Origin: Allium sativum
Lineage: Eukaryota > Streptophyta > Magnoliopsida > Asparagales > Amaryllidaceae
Direction: 5' to 3'
NCBI GenBank assembly: GCA_030737875.1
Contig: CM060923.1
Span: forward strand, 491,934,453 to 491,998,452
Length of the DNA stretch: 64,000 nucleotides
A program made the translations under genes and the position numbers. Positions 11,688 through 23,232 of this stretch are shown here, one piece after another. Under the pieces are notes generated by a model. The model made no database searches. It was not told the DNA's origin and saw only the letters and a list, made by a program, of their open reading frames with translations. Position 1 is the first letter of the stretch. Each line of letters starts with the position of its first letter.

Positions 11688-13026
11688 TTGCTTAACACCC
11701 TTCTCTGAGATGTATGTGCTTAGAGATTATATATTGATGGACATCAGTTGCATGGTGTGAATTGTCAGTGTGGCATACTGCGATGAAAATGATCAAGGCT
11801 TTTGATGAAAAGCAAAGTCTTATGGTTGATGATCAAAGAACGGATTTATATAGCATAGCTTTGTGTATAGCGTTAATTCGCGAGCCTCACCCCTCGGTAT
11901 GAGTTAAAAACGTGATAAGGGACTCAAGGAGTGCACGACGTTTCTTTCTAGCTAGGAGTGTTATCATGGTATGGAGCCCAGACATTTTTACTTATGTGGA
12001 TAATGGAATGAGGTGCCTCGGATATTGAGTCCCTAGTAACTCAGAGATAGGTCCGATAGGACCGGAAAACGTGTGTTCAGGAATAATTAAACCACTAACA
12101 TAAGTGTGGACCGGTCTTGGAGGATCCAGGGGCTTCCCAGAGTGTGTGATCCTGGGTCATCTTGCTAGAGGTGATCCGAATCGGTAAGGAGTACATCCCT
12201 TACTTTGACTCATGATGGAAATCCAATTTCCAATACGACGTTCTTCAGTTTTAGTTGTAGAACTAGTATGGAGACATGATATATGGTACCCGTGTCGTCT
12301 ATGATTGATACATTTATATTGAAGTTGTTTTTGACACTATGGACTCATAGTAATATCAAAATGATTTGTTTTAAACGTACCAAGCATGTTTGGATATTAT
12401 AAGGGAAAACTCTATCCTTCGGCTTGCGTTGCATTGTGTGATGGGACTTGAGTCTTATAATAGCTTCATTTTTCAAAAAGCATTGTGTAGTTTCATGTTT
12501 TAAACTCGAATTCATGTGGATTAACCTGTTCTGTGTCGTACAGCGTGCTCCCATTAATTTTCCACTTTTAAAGTAAAAGTTTAATAACTGTTTTAGTTCT
12601 GACACCAGTCTCATGACTGACTCGGAGTTTATTATTTCTACCTAAACTCTGGGTGCCCATATTTTCCACACGGGCAGCTAGTAGTTTTGGTTTTTGCAGA
12701 TATTTCTTTTCCCAGGATCTTGGATTTACATCTAGAGCTATATTCGGAAAGCTTTGTATCTGTATATTTCATTCAGTTGTATTAGTTGATGTATTTCCGC
12801 TGCACACTTTATTCATGTATTATATTTTCCGCTGCTCTGTAATTTATTAAATCTCTGATATTTTTTTCCACTGTATATTATTTATTGGAACTCTGATACA
12901 TTGCACTCTGATGTAATTGTTGTAATAGCAATGAAATGTTCTGTTGTTTGTGTTCTGATGCGTCGTGTTCTCAACTCAATCCGGGTTCTCCCGTACCGGG
13001 GAAGTTTGGGTCGTTTCAGCACATTA

Positions 13027-13510
13027 TGGTCAAACAAATAGTGGTTGTTTTCTTATATACTATTGCATTGGCCCTTCCTACAAGGCAGGTTGCTGAGTAG
13101 TTTCAACGATCAAATGGTATGATTTGTGTCATTTTTCATAAAGTTTTGGATTCAGATCCCATATTGTCAGTTGGTATTATTAGACCGGTCGATATCTAAT
13201 TTAACCGAATTTCAGAACAAATTCGTTCTTTACCCCGATATTATCCTTTCTTTAAAAACTGTATTGGGGCTATTGATGGGACACATGTGATGGCTCATGT
13301 GGGTCAACAAGACATGCAACGTTTGTAGGGCGGAAAGGATCTACTACACAAAATATTATAGTTGTTTGTGCGTTTGATTTAACTTTTACATTTGTAAGAG
13401 TGGGATGGGAAGGAACTACTCACGACGCTAAAGTATTTCGGGAAGTTATAAATAATCCAGATCTTAATTTCCCTCATCCTCCCTATTGTTTTGTAGTGGA
13501 GTGCGTATTT
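13027..13510 (+). pseudogene. PIF/Harbinger transposase fragment (broken)
   Basis: Translation gives LALPTRQVAE-stop-FQRSN then VIFHKVL, SLPRYYPFFKNCIGAIDGTH and, after a frameshift near 13320, GRKGSTTQNIIVVCAFDL and GWEGTTHDAKVF. These are hallmarks of the HARBI1/PIF DDE nuclease: the first catalytic Asp in IDGTH, then the RKG and HDA regions. The N-terminus is removed by element A, and the C-terminus with the last acidic residue is absent. Sequence after about 13500 is AT-rich and may be an intron (donor-like near 13500, TTTTAG at about 13632). One in-frame stop and one frameshift show it is dead. Confidence 0.85.
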
Positions 13511-13649
13511 ATGTTTTTTTTTTCGTACACATAAACTATGTTGTTTGATAATAATATTATATTATTTGTTTGATTAGATTCGTGTTAATATTGCATTTAT
13601 AGAATTTTAAATTCCATTTTATATTGTTTTAGGTTTAAAAATCTTGTGA

Positions 13650-13991
13650 ATATGAATATATTTTTTGCTTGCGGCAGTTGTAATAGCATTAATAGCCGAT
13701 GCAATATACCATGGTTGTTGCCAATGCAGTTTTTTGCATCTATTCAGTTGCGTCAGTTGTTTAAAAATGCTGATGCAATAAACTCAGCTTTGAAAAGCAA
13801 ATGCAACCATTTGCATCTACTTTATGGCATCGGTAGTACCAAACAATAGATGCAACTTAACATCATTTGCATTGATTCTTTAACCGATGCAACAAAAATT
13901 TGCCTGTTGCAACATTTTCATTTGCATCAGTTAAATAACCGATGCAACCGGCATTTAACAAATAATGCAAATGACTAGTTTTGTTGTAGTG
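13650..13991. mobile_element. Terminus of a CACTA (En/Spm) DNA transposon
   Basis: The right end reads TTTTGTTGTAGTG; its reverse complement is CACTACAACAAAACTAG, a typical CACTA terminal inverted repeat. The preceding 340 bp carry about ten short motifs of the type GATGCAA / TTGCATC in both orientations, including ACCGATGCAA several times, like the subterminal repeats where the transposase binds. No matching left terminus is seen upstream, so only one end is present, or the left end is degraded. The 67-codon ORF inside is not credible. Confidence 0.75.
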
Positions 13992-14366
13992 TAAAACAAA
14001 TTGTCTTTGTCCCCTTTGGGCGATCAGTTAAGAAGAAATTGAATTTCCCTATGTAACATAGTTCTTCTCTTGAGCCTATAGAGAAATTTTTATGATATGT
14101 ACCGGTTATATAACAGTATAGCATAAAAATAACATATGTTATACAATCCTTGTACTGTAAACCGGTGTACCGTTTGTATGAACATTTTCATGATAAGTAC
14201 GGCATTTTTATGATATGTAACATTCAACACAGTAGGGAAAAAGGCACAGTCAAGATAAACTTTTGAAGATCCTGACACTGTTAAGTAGTACTGCCAGAAA
14301 GTTTATCCCAAAACCATGTTGATAAGGTGTTTACTATCTTTAAGATACTGCGACCAAATCCCATTG
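13992..14366. other. Unassigned AT-rich sequence between CACTA end and A' LTR
   Basis: No gene is recognised. It contains TTTTTATGATATGTA twice (about 14087 and 14205) and a related third copy, a short palindrome (ATAACATATGTTAT), and inverted GATAAACTTT/AAAGTTTATC (about 14255 and 14298). It may be a remnant of an older repeat. Confidence 0.4.
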
Positions 14367-17053
14367 TGACGACCTGAAATCCCCCGATCTTCGAAGAGAC
14401 GGGAAACAACGGATTGTGTGAGAACGCGATGCATCAGAACACAAACAAAAGAACATTTCATTGCTATTACAACAATTTACATCAGAGTTCAAGTATGTAA
14501 CTAGGCATGAATAAATATTATACAGCGGAAAAATAATATTAAAGATTAAAATACATAGCAGTGGAAATTTAAAATGGATAAATACAATGCACAATGGAAA
14601 ATACATCAATTAGCATAACTGAAGGAAATACACGGATACAAAGCTTTACGAATATAGCTCCAGTTGTAATCCAAGATCCTGGAAAAAGAAATATCCACGA
14701 AAACCAAAACTACAAGCTGCCCATGTGGAAAATATGGGCACCCAGAGTTTAGGTAGAAACAATAAACTCCAAGTCAGTCATGGGACTGGTGTGAGAACTA
14801 AAACAGTTATTAACCTTATTTTAAGTAAGTTAAATCACGGGACCACGCCGTATGACACAGAACGGGTTTCCTCCCACGAATACCATAAAACAAAACTCGT
14901 CATGCTAAATAAAAGAAAAATGAAGCTATTATAAGACTCAGGTCCCATCACACAAAGCAATGCAAGCAAGAGGTAAGAGTTTTACCTTATTATAGCCAAA
15001 TATGCTTGGTACGCGAAGTGTATCTTTTATTATTACTATAAGTGAAGAAATCAACTTCAAATATAAATGTATCAATCATAGACGACATAGGTACCATATA
15101 TTATGTCGCCATACATAGGTTTACAACTAACACCGAAAAATGTCGTATTGGAAGTTTGGATTTCCATCATGATGGCTGCTGGTTCGAAAGATCTATCGCA
15201 TAGTGAAATACTCCACGGCTTACGTCCAGGGCTTTTAGAAAACACCGTAATGCACATCCGCCTATATCCAGGAAATAAGTATCACCGCGGCTACGTCCAA
15301 AGCATTGGAAAACACTGCTTACTCTATCCATATGGTAATCGGGGGGTGTGCCCTATCCCTACTAGGTGTGGAGCGACCACACCCAGCCTATCTCGGTCGA
15401 CCGAATCCATGACAACCATAAAGGGTGTCTATCCTCATCTCAAAAGCATACAGATCAAACCATCAGTTCACTATCATACCGGTGTGTGAGGCTAGCAAAT
15501 TAACGCTACACAAAGTTGTGCTACTTAAAGCTATGCTTTGATCATCCACCATAAGGCTCTGCTTTTCAACAAAAGCGTTGATCCATGCATCTCAGCATGT
15601 CACATTGTCAATCCATACCATACCATTGATTTCTACCAATATATAACCTCTAAGCTCGTATGTTTTAGAGAAGGGTGTTAAGAAAAAGAATAAATTCTCC
15701 GCCACCAAACAGATATATATTTAGCAGAGATCAATGAACACAGCATAAAGGAATACAATGTCAGACACACCATCCATTTTCAAGTCCGTTCTGGGTCTAA
15801 ACGAAACCAGAGGCACCTGATTCCTTATCTCATATGTCCAATACAGGAGAGAGGTCCTCGTATATCCAGTCGATATCCAAGTACGTCTGGACGATCACCA
15901 CAAATTACCTTGTCTCGGGGGATCGACCTAATCAAGACATAAGTAATCATCCATACGATGTGAAGATCTCTGGTCTTCAACCACCATCTTCATCGTCGAC
16001 ATTTAACCATTATATCACTTATTCTGAATGGGATAAACCCGGTCTTTCCGAATAACTCGCGTATTTTATAATCAATAATCAAGTCCTATAAAAACACATC
16101 ATATGCCTCATTCCAATTCAGAATACTCTTTTATTCAAATATTCACATCCTTAGGGAAAGGTTCCCGTTAATTTTATCAAAGATAAATTCTTTTAAACTT
16201 ATTCTTTAATCTTCCTTTGGATACCAATTTCAAAAGAATTTATTTCATCCTTTATCAATTTTAAATCAAATTAAGGTTTATAAAACTAGCCGGGATTATC
16301 GAGCCTTACCGAAGTAATCATTTATTTTATTTTTACAATCCCAACCTATTCATCCCATGGAGAAAGACTAGTAGTACTCCATTTCTAACACCACTGTGTT
16401 ATTGGTAAAATTAATTACCATTTCACGTTCAAAAATAATTAAAGATTTAAATATCGTTTGGAGAAAAACTGGTGATACTCCATTCTCGATCATTTCCTGA
16501 ATTTGGTAAATTTAGTTAACTTGTTCACTTCCCAATCTAATTAATGATTCATTAAAACTCTATTTAGTTTTAATCTCCAAAAATCATTACTTAATGATTA
16601 TTCAATCTTTAAGAAATTAATTTTGTCTTTTATTGGGTTAAAGAACCAATGTCATTAAAAACATAGTTCACAATAAACCCAAATCAACATCCATTAATTA
16701 TGGAATCTTCACGGATAACATAACAGTATGTAATTGATATAAATTTCTGTATCAGACTAATAATATAATGGAATAACAGTAAAGCCTTTTAAATTCCATA
16801 TATAGTAACGGTCTTCCTTTACAGAAACTCATCTTGATTATTACCAAATCGAATTCCATTCAATTCCAATTTAATATATTAAATTAAAAAACATCACTTT
16901 GGAAAATTTTCATTAAATCTTAATAAAAAGATTTATAAATTCCAATTCCATATTTTCACTGTTAACTGGGTTTTAAGAACAAATGTTATTTAAAATTTCG
17001 TTCACAATGAACCCAAAATCATCTTCCATTTAATTCCAATTTATAATTATAAA

Positions 17054-19453
17054 TTGGAAAACTTCATTTATCTTCGCCAGGAGGCGAGGATCAAGTGGGT
17101 TGTTGATGGAGATACGAACTCTAGGTTTTTTCACTCGTCTATTCGTAAGAAGAATAGTCTTCTCTCCATTCGTCAGATCCACCGACCCGATCAATCCCTG
17201 GCCTCATCTCCAGACGAGGTCAAGGATACGATTCTATCCCACTTCCAGACCTTTCTTGGCTCTTCCTCAGTCCCCGTTTCTGACTCATCCCTTCTTGCTT
17301 TCATTCCTCGTCTGATCCTCCCGTCGGATAACTCGGACCTTGCCGCTCCCCCAAGCTCGGAAGAAATGCGTGCATACGTGTTTGCTCTTAGCAAGGATAG
17401 TGCGAATGGGCCTGATGGTTTCAACGGGGTTTTCTTCAGGAGTATGTGGTCAGTTATTCAGGAGGACTTTTGTCTCGCCGTCCAGTCGTTCTTCTCTGGT
17501 GGAGAGCTCCCCATGGGGTGGACATCCACCAACTTGGTTCTTATCCCCAAATGTGACCAACCCAGTCTTTGTTCGGATTTTCGGCCAATCAGCTTGTGTA
17601 ATTTCTCTAACAAGGTCATTTCTAAGATTCTAACCTCAAGGTTAGCTCCATTTCTTGAGCGGGTTATTTCATCTTCTCAGGCTGGGTTTGTAAAAGGACG
17701 TTTGATCACTGACAACGTCCTATTAGCCCAGGAGCTGATCTCGCAGATCGATAAGAAGGTCAGAGGCTCTAATGTGGTTGTCAAGCTAGATATGGCTAAG
17801 GCTTATGACCGCATGTCTTGGTTTTTCATCATCAAGGTTCTGAGGGCTTTCGGTTTCCCGGAACCCCTTATCGATATGGTCTGGCGGCTTATATCCAACT
17901 GCTGGTTTTCAGTTCTCATCAATGGGTCTGCTACCGGTTTTTTCAGGTCGGGGAGAGGTCTTCGTCAGGGAGACCCTCTCTCCCCGTCTTTGTTCGTTCT
18001 TGCTGCCGAAGCTTTTGTTCGAGGATTGCACTCTCTAACGATAACTGGGCAGATTCAAAGGTTCGGCATCCCTAGGGGCTGTCCTCTGATCTCTTCCTTG
18101 TCTTTCGCGGACGATATTATCATTTTTACTAATGGTGGTCGTCGGTCTATCCGTGGCCTTCTAGGGCTTATTCGTCAGTATGAGAGTTGCTCGGGCCAAC
18201 TCGTTAACTCGTTTAAAAGCTGCTTCGTGCCCGTTAAAGACCTGCCAGCGGTTAGATCTTCTTGGATCGAGACTACTACAGGCTTCAAGGCAGCCTCGCT
18301 TCCGCTTCCTTACCTCGGTATAGTACTATACCGAGGCAGGAAGCTCAACGCCATTTTCGATCCCCTTACTGACAAAGTCAGGGGAAAGATCCTTCGGTGG
18401 AATGCTACCCTCATCTCTCAGGCTGGCAGGCTGGTTCTCATTAAGTCTGTCCTTGATTCTATGGGTCCTCATATCTTTGCTGCTATGACTCCCACTAATT
18501 CCTTCTTCCGTTCTTACCGGTCTTTAGTTTCGTCTTTTTTCTGGGGAGCCAAGGATAACGCTTCTCGTCACCACTGGGTTTCTTGGACCTCCATTTTTCG
18601 TCCCAAAAGCGAGGGAGGCCTGGGCATCCGCAACCCACAAGATGTCTGCACAGCCTTTGCTTGCAAGCTTTGGGCGAGGTTTGGAGGGAACATTTCTCTT
18701 TGGGCGACGTTCCTCCATGCCAAATACCGAAGACTTTCGAGTACGAATTACACCGGTGTTCCGTCCTATGCTAGTGAGACGTGGAAACAGATGCAATCCG
18801 TGAAGGTCTTATCGGATTCGCATGGGGGTGGTACCGTTTGGGACGGAAGCCCTTTCTCGCTTATGGCGGCGTGGAACTCAGTGCGTGTCCCTGGACCACT
18901 CCTCCATATTTTCTCTTACGTTTGGAATATCCGCATTCCCGCGAAAGTCTCTCTGTTTATGTGGAAAACCTTACATGATGGTCTACCAATAGATGAGAAC
19001 CTTCAGAGGATTGGTATTCCTTTCGTATCTAGATGCAGATGTTGTAGAGATGGTTGTTCTGAATCCTCTTTCCATTTGTTGTTCTCTGGGTCTTGTGCAA
19101 GGGCTGTATGGAATTACTTCGGGAATCTGATGGGTTGCCGGGGTAATGCCACCTCGATTGAAGATTCCCTGAGACTCTGGTGGTCCGACGTCTCAAGTAA
19201 ATCTCTTCGATCGAGCCTTCTTCGGCTGATTCCTTGTCTAGTCTGCTGGCACATTTGGTGTTCGCGGAATAAGGCTGTTTTTGATGAAGTGGCTATGGAC
19301 CCTCCCAGCATCATTCGTAAAGTTAAGAACGATGTGTTTCTAGCATTTCGAGGTAGGCCTTTCAGGGGCGTCTTTAGTTCCCGCTCTAGGATATTGGCTG
19401 TTAACTTTGACGTTTCATCGATAGCAGCAACTCCAAGGGCAGGAATAGGCTGA
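17054..19453 (+). CDS. LINE ORF2 remnant: non-LTR reverse transcriptase, N-terminally truncated
   Basis: The frame of 799 codons is open to TGA at 19451. The first codon counted is TTG, and the first five or so codons come from the LTR, so it has no true start. The pre-RT segment (DGDTNSRFFH, residues 18-27) and DFRPISLCN are followed by motif A (KLDMAKAYDRMSW, Asp246), motif B (GLRQGDPLSP, near 303-312) and motif C (FADD, 351-354). A C-terminal zf-RVT region (about 619-690; CRCC and downstream His/Cys) follows. Full plant L1 ORF2 proteins are roughly 1200-1300 residues, so the apurinic-type endonuclease is absent. All catalytic Asp residues are kept. The reading frame has not decayed, so insertion is probably fairly recent, but the copy could not mobilise itself. 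Confidence 0.88.
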   Translation: MENFIYLRQEARIKWVVDGDTNSRFFHSSIRKKNSLLSIRQIHRPDQSLASSPDEVKDTILSHFQTFLGSSSVPVSDSSLLAFIPRLILPSDNSDLAAPPSSEEMRAYVFALSKDSANGPDGFNGVFFRSMWSVIQEDFCLAVQSFFSGGELPMGWTSTNLVLIPKCDQPSLCSDFRPISLCNFSNKVISKILTSRLAPFLERVISSSQAGFVKGRLITDNVLLAQELISQIDKKVRGSNVVVKLDMAKAYDRMSWFFIIKVLRAFGFPEPLIDMVWRLISNCWFSVLINGSATGFFRSGRGLRQGDPLSPSLFVLAAEAFVRGLHSLTITGQIQRFGIPRGCPLISSLSFADDIIIFTNGGRRSIRGLLGLIRQYESCSGQLVNSFKSCFVPVKDLPAVRSSWIETTTGFKAASLPLPYLGIVLYRGRKLNAIFDPLTDKVRGKILRWNATLISQAGRLVLIKSVLDSMGPHIFAAMTPTNSFFRSYRSLVSSFFWGAKDNASRHHWVSWTSIFRPKSEGGLGIRNPQDVCTAFACKLWARFGGNISLWATFLHAKYRRLSSTNYTGVPSYASETWKQMQSVKVLSDSHGGGTVWDGSPFSLMAAWNSVRVPGPLLHIFSYVWNIRIPAKVSLFMWKTLHDGLPIDENLQRIGIPFVSRCRCCRDGCSESSFHLLFSGSCARAVWNYFGNLMGCRGNATSIEDSLRLWWSDVSSKSLRSSLLRLIPCLVCWHIWCSRNKAVFDEVAMDPPSIIRKVKNDVFLAFRGRPFRGVFSSRSRILAVNFDVSSIAATPRAGIG

Positions 19454-20050
19454 TTTTTTCCTTATTTTTCCTTGTGGTATGTTGGTTTTATCCCCTTATC
19501 TCCCCCCCCCCCGGATCTTATGTCGTTTGCTAGTTGTGCAGATCATCTTTCTCAGGTTGCAGGATGTCGCTCATCAGGTGAAGGATGGCACTCTTGTTTC
19601 CTCTTGTTTGGTGAGATTGCTAGAGCAGGTACAGGCAGAGCTAAGCTGGAGCAGGAGTTTTTCTGGGTTATATATGGCGGTGCTAGTCTCCTAGGTGGTT
19701 ATAGCAGGTGGCCCAGTTGCCATTGGAGATCCAGGGCAGTCTCTACTCTATGGGTCTTCCAGTCTCTGCCAATTGCTTCTCCTAGAGGGTTTGATAGTTG
19801 ATGAAGCTCTATGCAAGCTTCTTCTGTAGCTGGAGGGCTTTCATCAGCTTTCGTGGTTCAGTAGTAGATATACTTCATAATTGGGTGATGGCCTTGCTGG
19901 AACTCGATTATAAAGTATGATGGGCGGTGGCCTTGCCGGAGCTCATCCATCTACTTCCTAGTCTCTTGGTCTAGATTGAGTTGTCTGTATTCTTCTGGTT
20001 ATCTGCCAGGCATGTTGGCAGCTTATATATTTTCTTTTTATATAAAAAAA
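17070..20050 (+). mobile_element. 5'-truncated LINE (L1-type non-LTR retrotransposon)
   Basis: The segment encodes a non-LTR reverse transcriptase and ends in TATATAAAAAAAAA, a short poly(A)-like tail. Flanking LTR sequence resumes on both sides. Start and end were estimated by comparison with A and A''. The endonuclease half of ORF2 and all of ORF1 are missing, consistent with incomplete reverse transcription. About 45 bp of LTR present in A'' seem to be lost at the insertion point, and no clear target duplication is seen. Confidence 0.85.
19454..20050 (+). pseudogene. LINE 3' region: decayed RNase H-like stretch and 3' UTR
   Basis: Just before the ORF2 stop the residues VNFDVSS resemble the start of the RNase H domain found at the C-terminus of many plant L1 ORF2 proteins. 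After the stop, the reading frame WYVGFIPLSPPPPD would continue such a domain, and further similarity shifts frame. The last 250 bp look like 3' UTR, ending in the A-rich tail. The RNase H reading is tentative. Confidence 0.45.
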
Positions 20051-22928
20051 AACAGTGTTATTGAAGACACCATTCACGACAAACCCAAAATCCAATTTGA
20101 AATTAAATACAAGGCTCTGAATAGAAATAATATCGGCTTATATTCAATATCAAATTCTTAAACCAACAAATAACTCATTGGGAATAATGATATTTGTATC
20201 TTCCAAATTCCTCAACAATATCTGTATAATAACGGAATCCAATATCGAAATATTCCGAAGATTATTTCCATTCAAATCCAATCAAATTCACACATTGAAA
20301 AATTCTGGTTATATTAAATCCATTATAAATCCAATTTATTAATTCTAATTATTAACTAGTTCATTCCGATAAAAATATCTTTTATCTTTTCAAAACTTGG
20401 AATTTTTCATCCAAATTCTTTCCAAATCATTAGTTATAATTTTACATAATTTTTTATATTTTAATAACTTTATTAAGGCCCTTACAGTTGGTTTCCAATA
20501 ACGGCCACCGAACTGCATCCATAGCGACCTTTTCTGAAATTGATTTGGACATAATTTAAAATCCAACTGTTCGAATTTAAATATCTTATATTCATCGGAA
20601 AGATCTTTTCTATATGAACCCATCGGTTATGGTTTTAGGAGAATCCGATGGCGGATCTCCCTTTATGTCCATTTGAATCAATGGCTGAAATTTGTGAATG
20701 GTCGCTGCGCGGCGCGTTCTATTCAAACCATTTATATATATGTAATATATATTTCGTCTATTTCTATTTAAAATGTATTTTATAAATTCATTTTGAGAAC
20801 GGATTCAACTTCCATTTCAGTTTTAAATCAGAATTAAATATTCCATATCATTATAATTTTGGAATGATAATATTTTCAAAATATCTGAATTTAAAATCCA
20901 TTTCCTTTTCGTATTCATTATAAAATAAATAAAATTGACAGAAAATTCCATTTAAGTTAAAATGGCGGACTTCTACTTAACTCGGCTTCAAATATTTCAA
21001 TTTTTCGTGCCCATCCAAAATCGGACATCAAAATCGTATTTTGATTATTCACTTAATATTATTTTAAAATATTCGTTATTTTTGAATTGGAATCAGACAC
21101 AATCAATTACCATATAATTTTATTTAAATGGATTCCAAACATCGCATGTATTCAGCAATAATGATAAATAATCATTAAACATTCAAACATCATCCAGAGT
21201 GCATTCTACAACTGTATAAGCATTAAATAAATAAATAACGCTCACCACAGTATATCAACCACTCGATTGACATACAACTAAATATTGGGATTTGAGTATG
21301 TCAAATATCATCCCAATACCCGTGTGGGGTTTTCAAACAACAACAATGTATTTAAATAAATCATTGTTAATAAATTCAACCAATTCTAATTCGGTTTGAA
21401 TTATTTTTCTAATTAGCCAATTTTTACTGTTTAAATTATAAATAGATATTTATAATTTAATTTCAACTGCCACATTAATGTTAACATTATTTTTAATATT
21501 TTAATCATCACAATAAACAAATCACCAAATCATCCATATAAATAAAACCTAAACAACCAAATGCCATTTACGGCGCAATAAGTGGCCATCCGCGGGGTAT
21601 GAAATGGGAGTGTCGTTAATATCCATACATCGCTTCCAATTCAAATAATTTGTGTGAATTCGTGTGTTGAACTCCAAAAATAACTACATGATAAAATATT
21701 AAGTGAGAAGGAGTACTCACATTGGTTTCCACTCCGCCATTCTTTATATGAAGATTTTATTTTTCAACTAAATTAAATACGTGTTTAATTTAGCTGAAAA
21801 TCCAATTTGCTCCGTGTAACGGCTAGAAAAAGTCGACGCTCGAATTTCCGACAATAACACCAAATCCTGCATTGCTTGTCAAAAAACATAGTATCGAACC
21901 CTGACTATTAATAGAAAGAAATTAGAAGATGAGATAGAAAAGATAGAACTAATAGAATAGGAGAGTAAGAAGAACAAAACCAGAGTAAACACGAATCTCA
22001 CAACAGAACGAATAAAATATATCATATAATAAAATCTTGAGATACAAATCTGAATTTGTATATACACACCATATCAGAGTACAACTCATATATATCACAG
22101 TGGAAATAATCTCAAACTAACTAATGGTGAAGCCTTGTGCTTCCAGCTCCTCTAAGTGTATCTGTAAAAGCCTGAACACTTGTCTGCCCGTACAAATTTG
22201 GGCACCCAAGAGTTTAGGGAAAACACAAACAAAATAAACTATGTGTCAGTCATGGGACTAGTCTGAGTAAAATCCAACCATATTGTTTAAATTTGGAAAA
22301 TCCTTTGAACAAAATGATAATAGTAAGACCAACCCACACATAAACATGGAGGGTTTTTACCTTATTATAACCCAACATATTTTGATATCAAAATCTAGTG
22401 ATATTATAATAATGCCTACTTAAATAAATAATCAAGTAGCAGAACGCTTGCATCTCACGCTCCATGTATATAATATAAAATCAAAAACCACAGGGCGCTT
22501 ATTGGAGATTGGATTCCAATTGTCACGATATGGGATCACCTTCTAATCGGTGTACTCTAAGGGGTATACACTGGGGTTCAACAAGAACATCTTGCAACCC
22601 AGCCACACATGACCACCCACTCATTTAGCTTGAGTGTAGCGAATATATTGCCACCTACGGTTGTTGGCCATCCAACCGTAATCTGAAGATACAGAATCCA
22701 AAAGAAGAACAAATATGAATTTTCTCAAGATCGTGACAATACACCCTGCTTCAGTATGACCCAACTAGCCTTGTTGCCCGCCTAATTTTTGTCATTTCCT
22801 GGATGTGAGGCTAGAGGCTACGTCTATCTATTCAGAACATATGATCATAATTCACTTTGAATGCCACATCGTCGAACCCATGAATTCACTAATCAGTTTC
22901 CCAAAACATCACGGAAATAAAAAGCTAA

Positions 22929-22944
22929 GAGGAATAAATTCCTC
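22929..22944 (-). repeat. Small conserved hairpin GAGGAA-TTTA-TTCCTC in B LTR
   Basis: A perfect 6-bp stem. Compared with E (GAGAAA-TTCG-TTTCTC) one A:T pair is replaced by G:C on both sides. Confidence 0.6.
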
Positions 22945-23201
22945 CACCACCAAATGTAGTACCTTTAAGAGATAAACCGTACGTGATTTATTAGGTATAC
23001 TCTGTCAAACACTCATCCATACAAGTTGTCCTGGGACTGGACAAACAGAAAACACCATTCTGGAACAGAACGACCCTTGCATTTCACTCTGTCTTCAATT
23101 GTCTTCAGCATAAACTAATTCGCAGCGCTTATGCCTATACAAAGTGGTTTTCGGATAATAAATCCAACCAGTCTCTCCGTATTGACAATGATGGTAAAAA
23201 C

Positions 23202-23232
23202 ACTTTGATAGTCGGTTATTTAGCTATCGAAG
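23202..23232 (-). repeat. Hairpin around GATAGT...ACTATC in B LTR
   Basis: Plus-strand ACTTTGATAGT pairs with GCTATCGAAG across CGGTTATTTA. The counterpart in E LTR2 (50148-50179) has perfect 11-bp arms. Confidence 0.55.

Larger units (their letters stand above)
5960..13018 (+). mobile_element. A: large-LTR, non-coding (non-autonomous) retrotransposon, 5' LTR mostly displaced by G1
   Basis: The tail of the 5' LTR (5960-6036) is followed by a primer-binding site, a 1.04 kb interior without long ORFs, a polypurine tract and a full 3' LTR of 5944 bp. The 5' LTR tail and the matching end of the 3' LTR differ at roughly a tenth of positions over about 77 bp, so A is old compared with D and E. The missing 5' LTR would lie left of G1, outside the window. 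The interior shares a stretch after the primer-binding site with E and B (TTAGTAATA near TAGAGAT), so these families are related. I see no gag or pol. Confidence 0.85.
7075..13018 (+). repeat. 3' LTR of A (5944 bp)
   Basis: It starts TGTAACAACCCGG and ends GGTCGTTTCA; the start is next to the polypurine tract and the end matches 6036. It holds a diverged ~170-bp duplication (about 7460-7610 and 7630-7780), a TATA box, a GC-rich island (about 8160-8350), a conserved GC-rich palindrome CCGACCGTCGG (about 9668), three imperfect palindromes (10243-10758), a small conserved hairpin (11674-11687) and a conserved stretch near 12610-12680 (GGGTGCCCATATTTTCC). ORFs in it are short and unsupported. Confidence 0.88.
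14367..21814 (-). repeat. A': A-type LTR on the minus strand, split by a LINE and cut by B
   Basis: From 14367 the sequence is the reverse complement of the A LTR 3' end (GATGCATCAGAACACAAACA, then TTTCATTGCTATTACAACAA). Collinear similarity continues to about 17069, resumes after the LINE at about 20051 and runs to 21814, matching A from its end back to about 8560. B begins at 21815. The rest of A', including its TATA region, would lie beyond B's nest, outside the window. It keeps the three palindromes (about 16640, 16970 and 20055) and the small hairpin (about 15686-15699, one arm changed). Confidence 0.82.

Noticed and set aside
15103..15489. 128-codon ORF in A' LTR
   Set aside because: Lies in plain LTR sequence; the matching regions of A and A'' do not keep the frame.
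17191..17424. Antisense and alternate-frame ORFs over the LINE (for example 17191-17424, 18524-18796)
   Set aside because: Shadows of the 799-codon reverse transcriptase frame.
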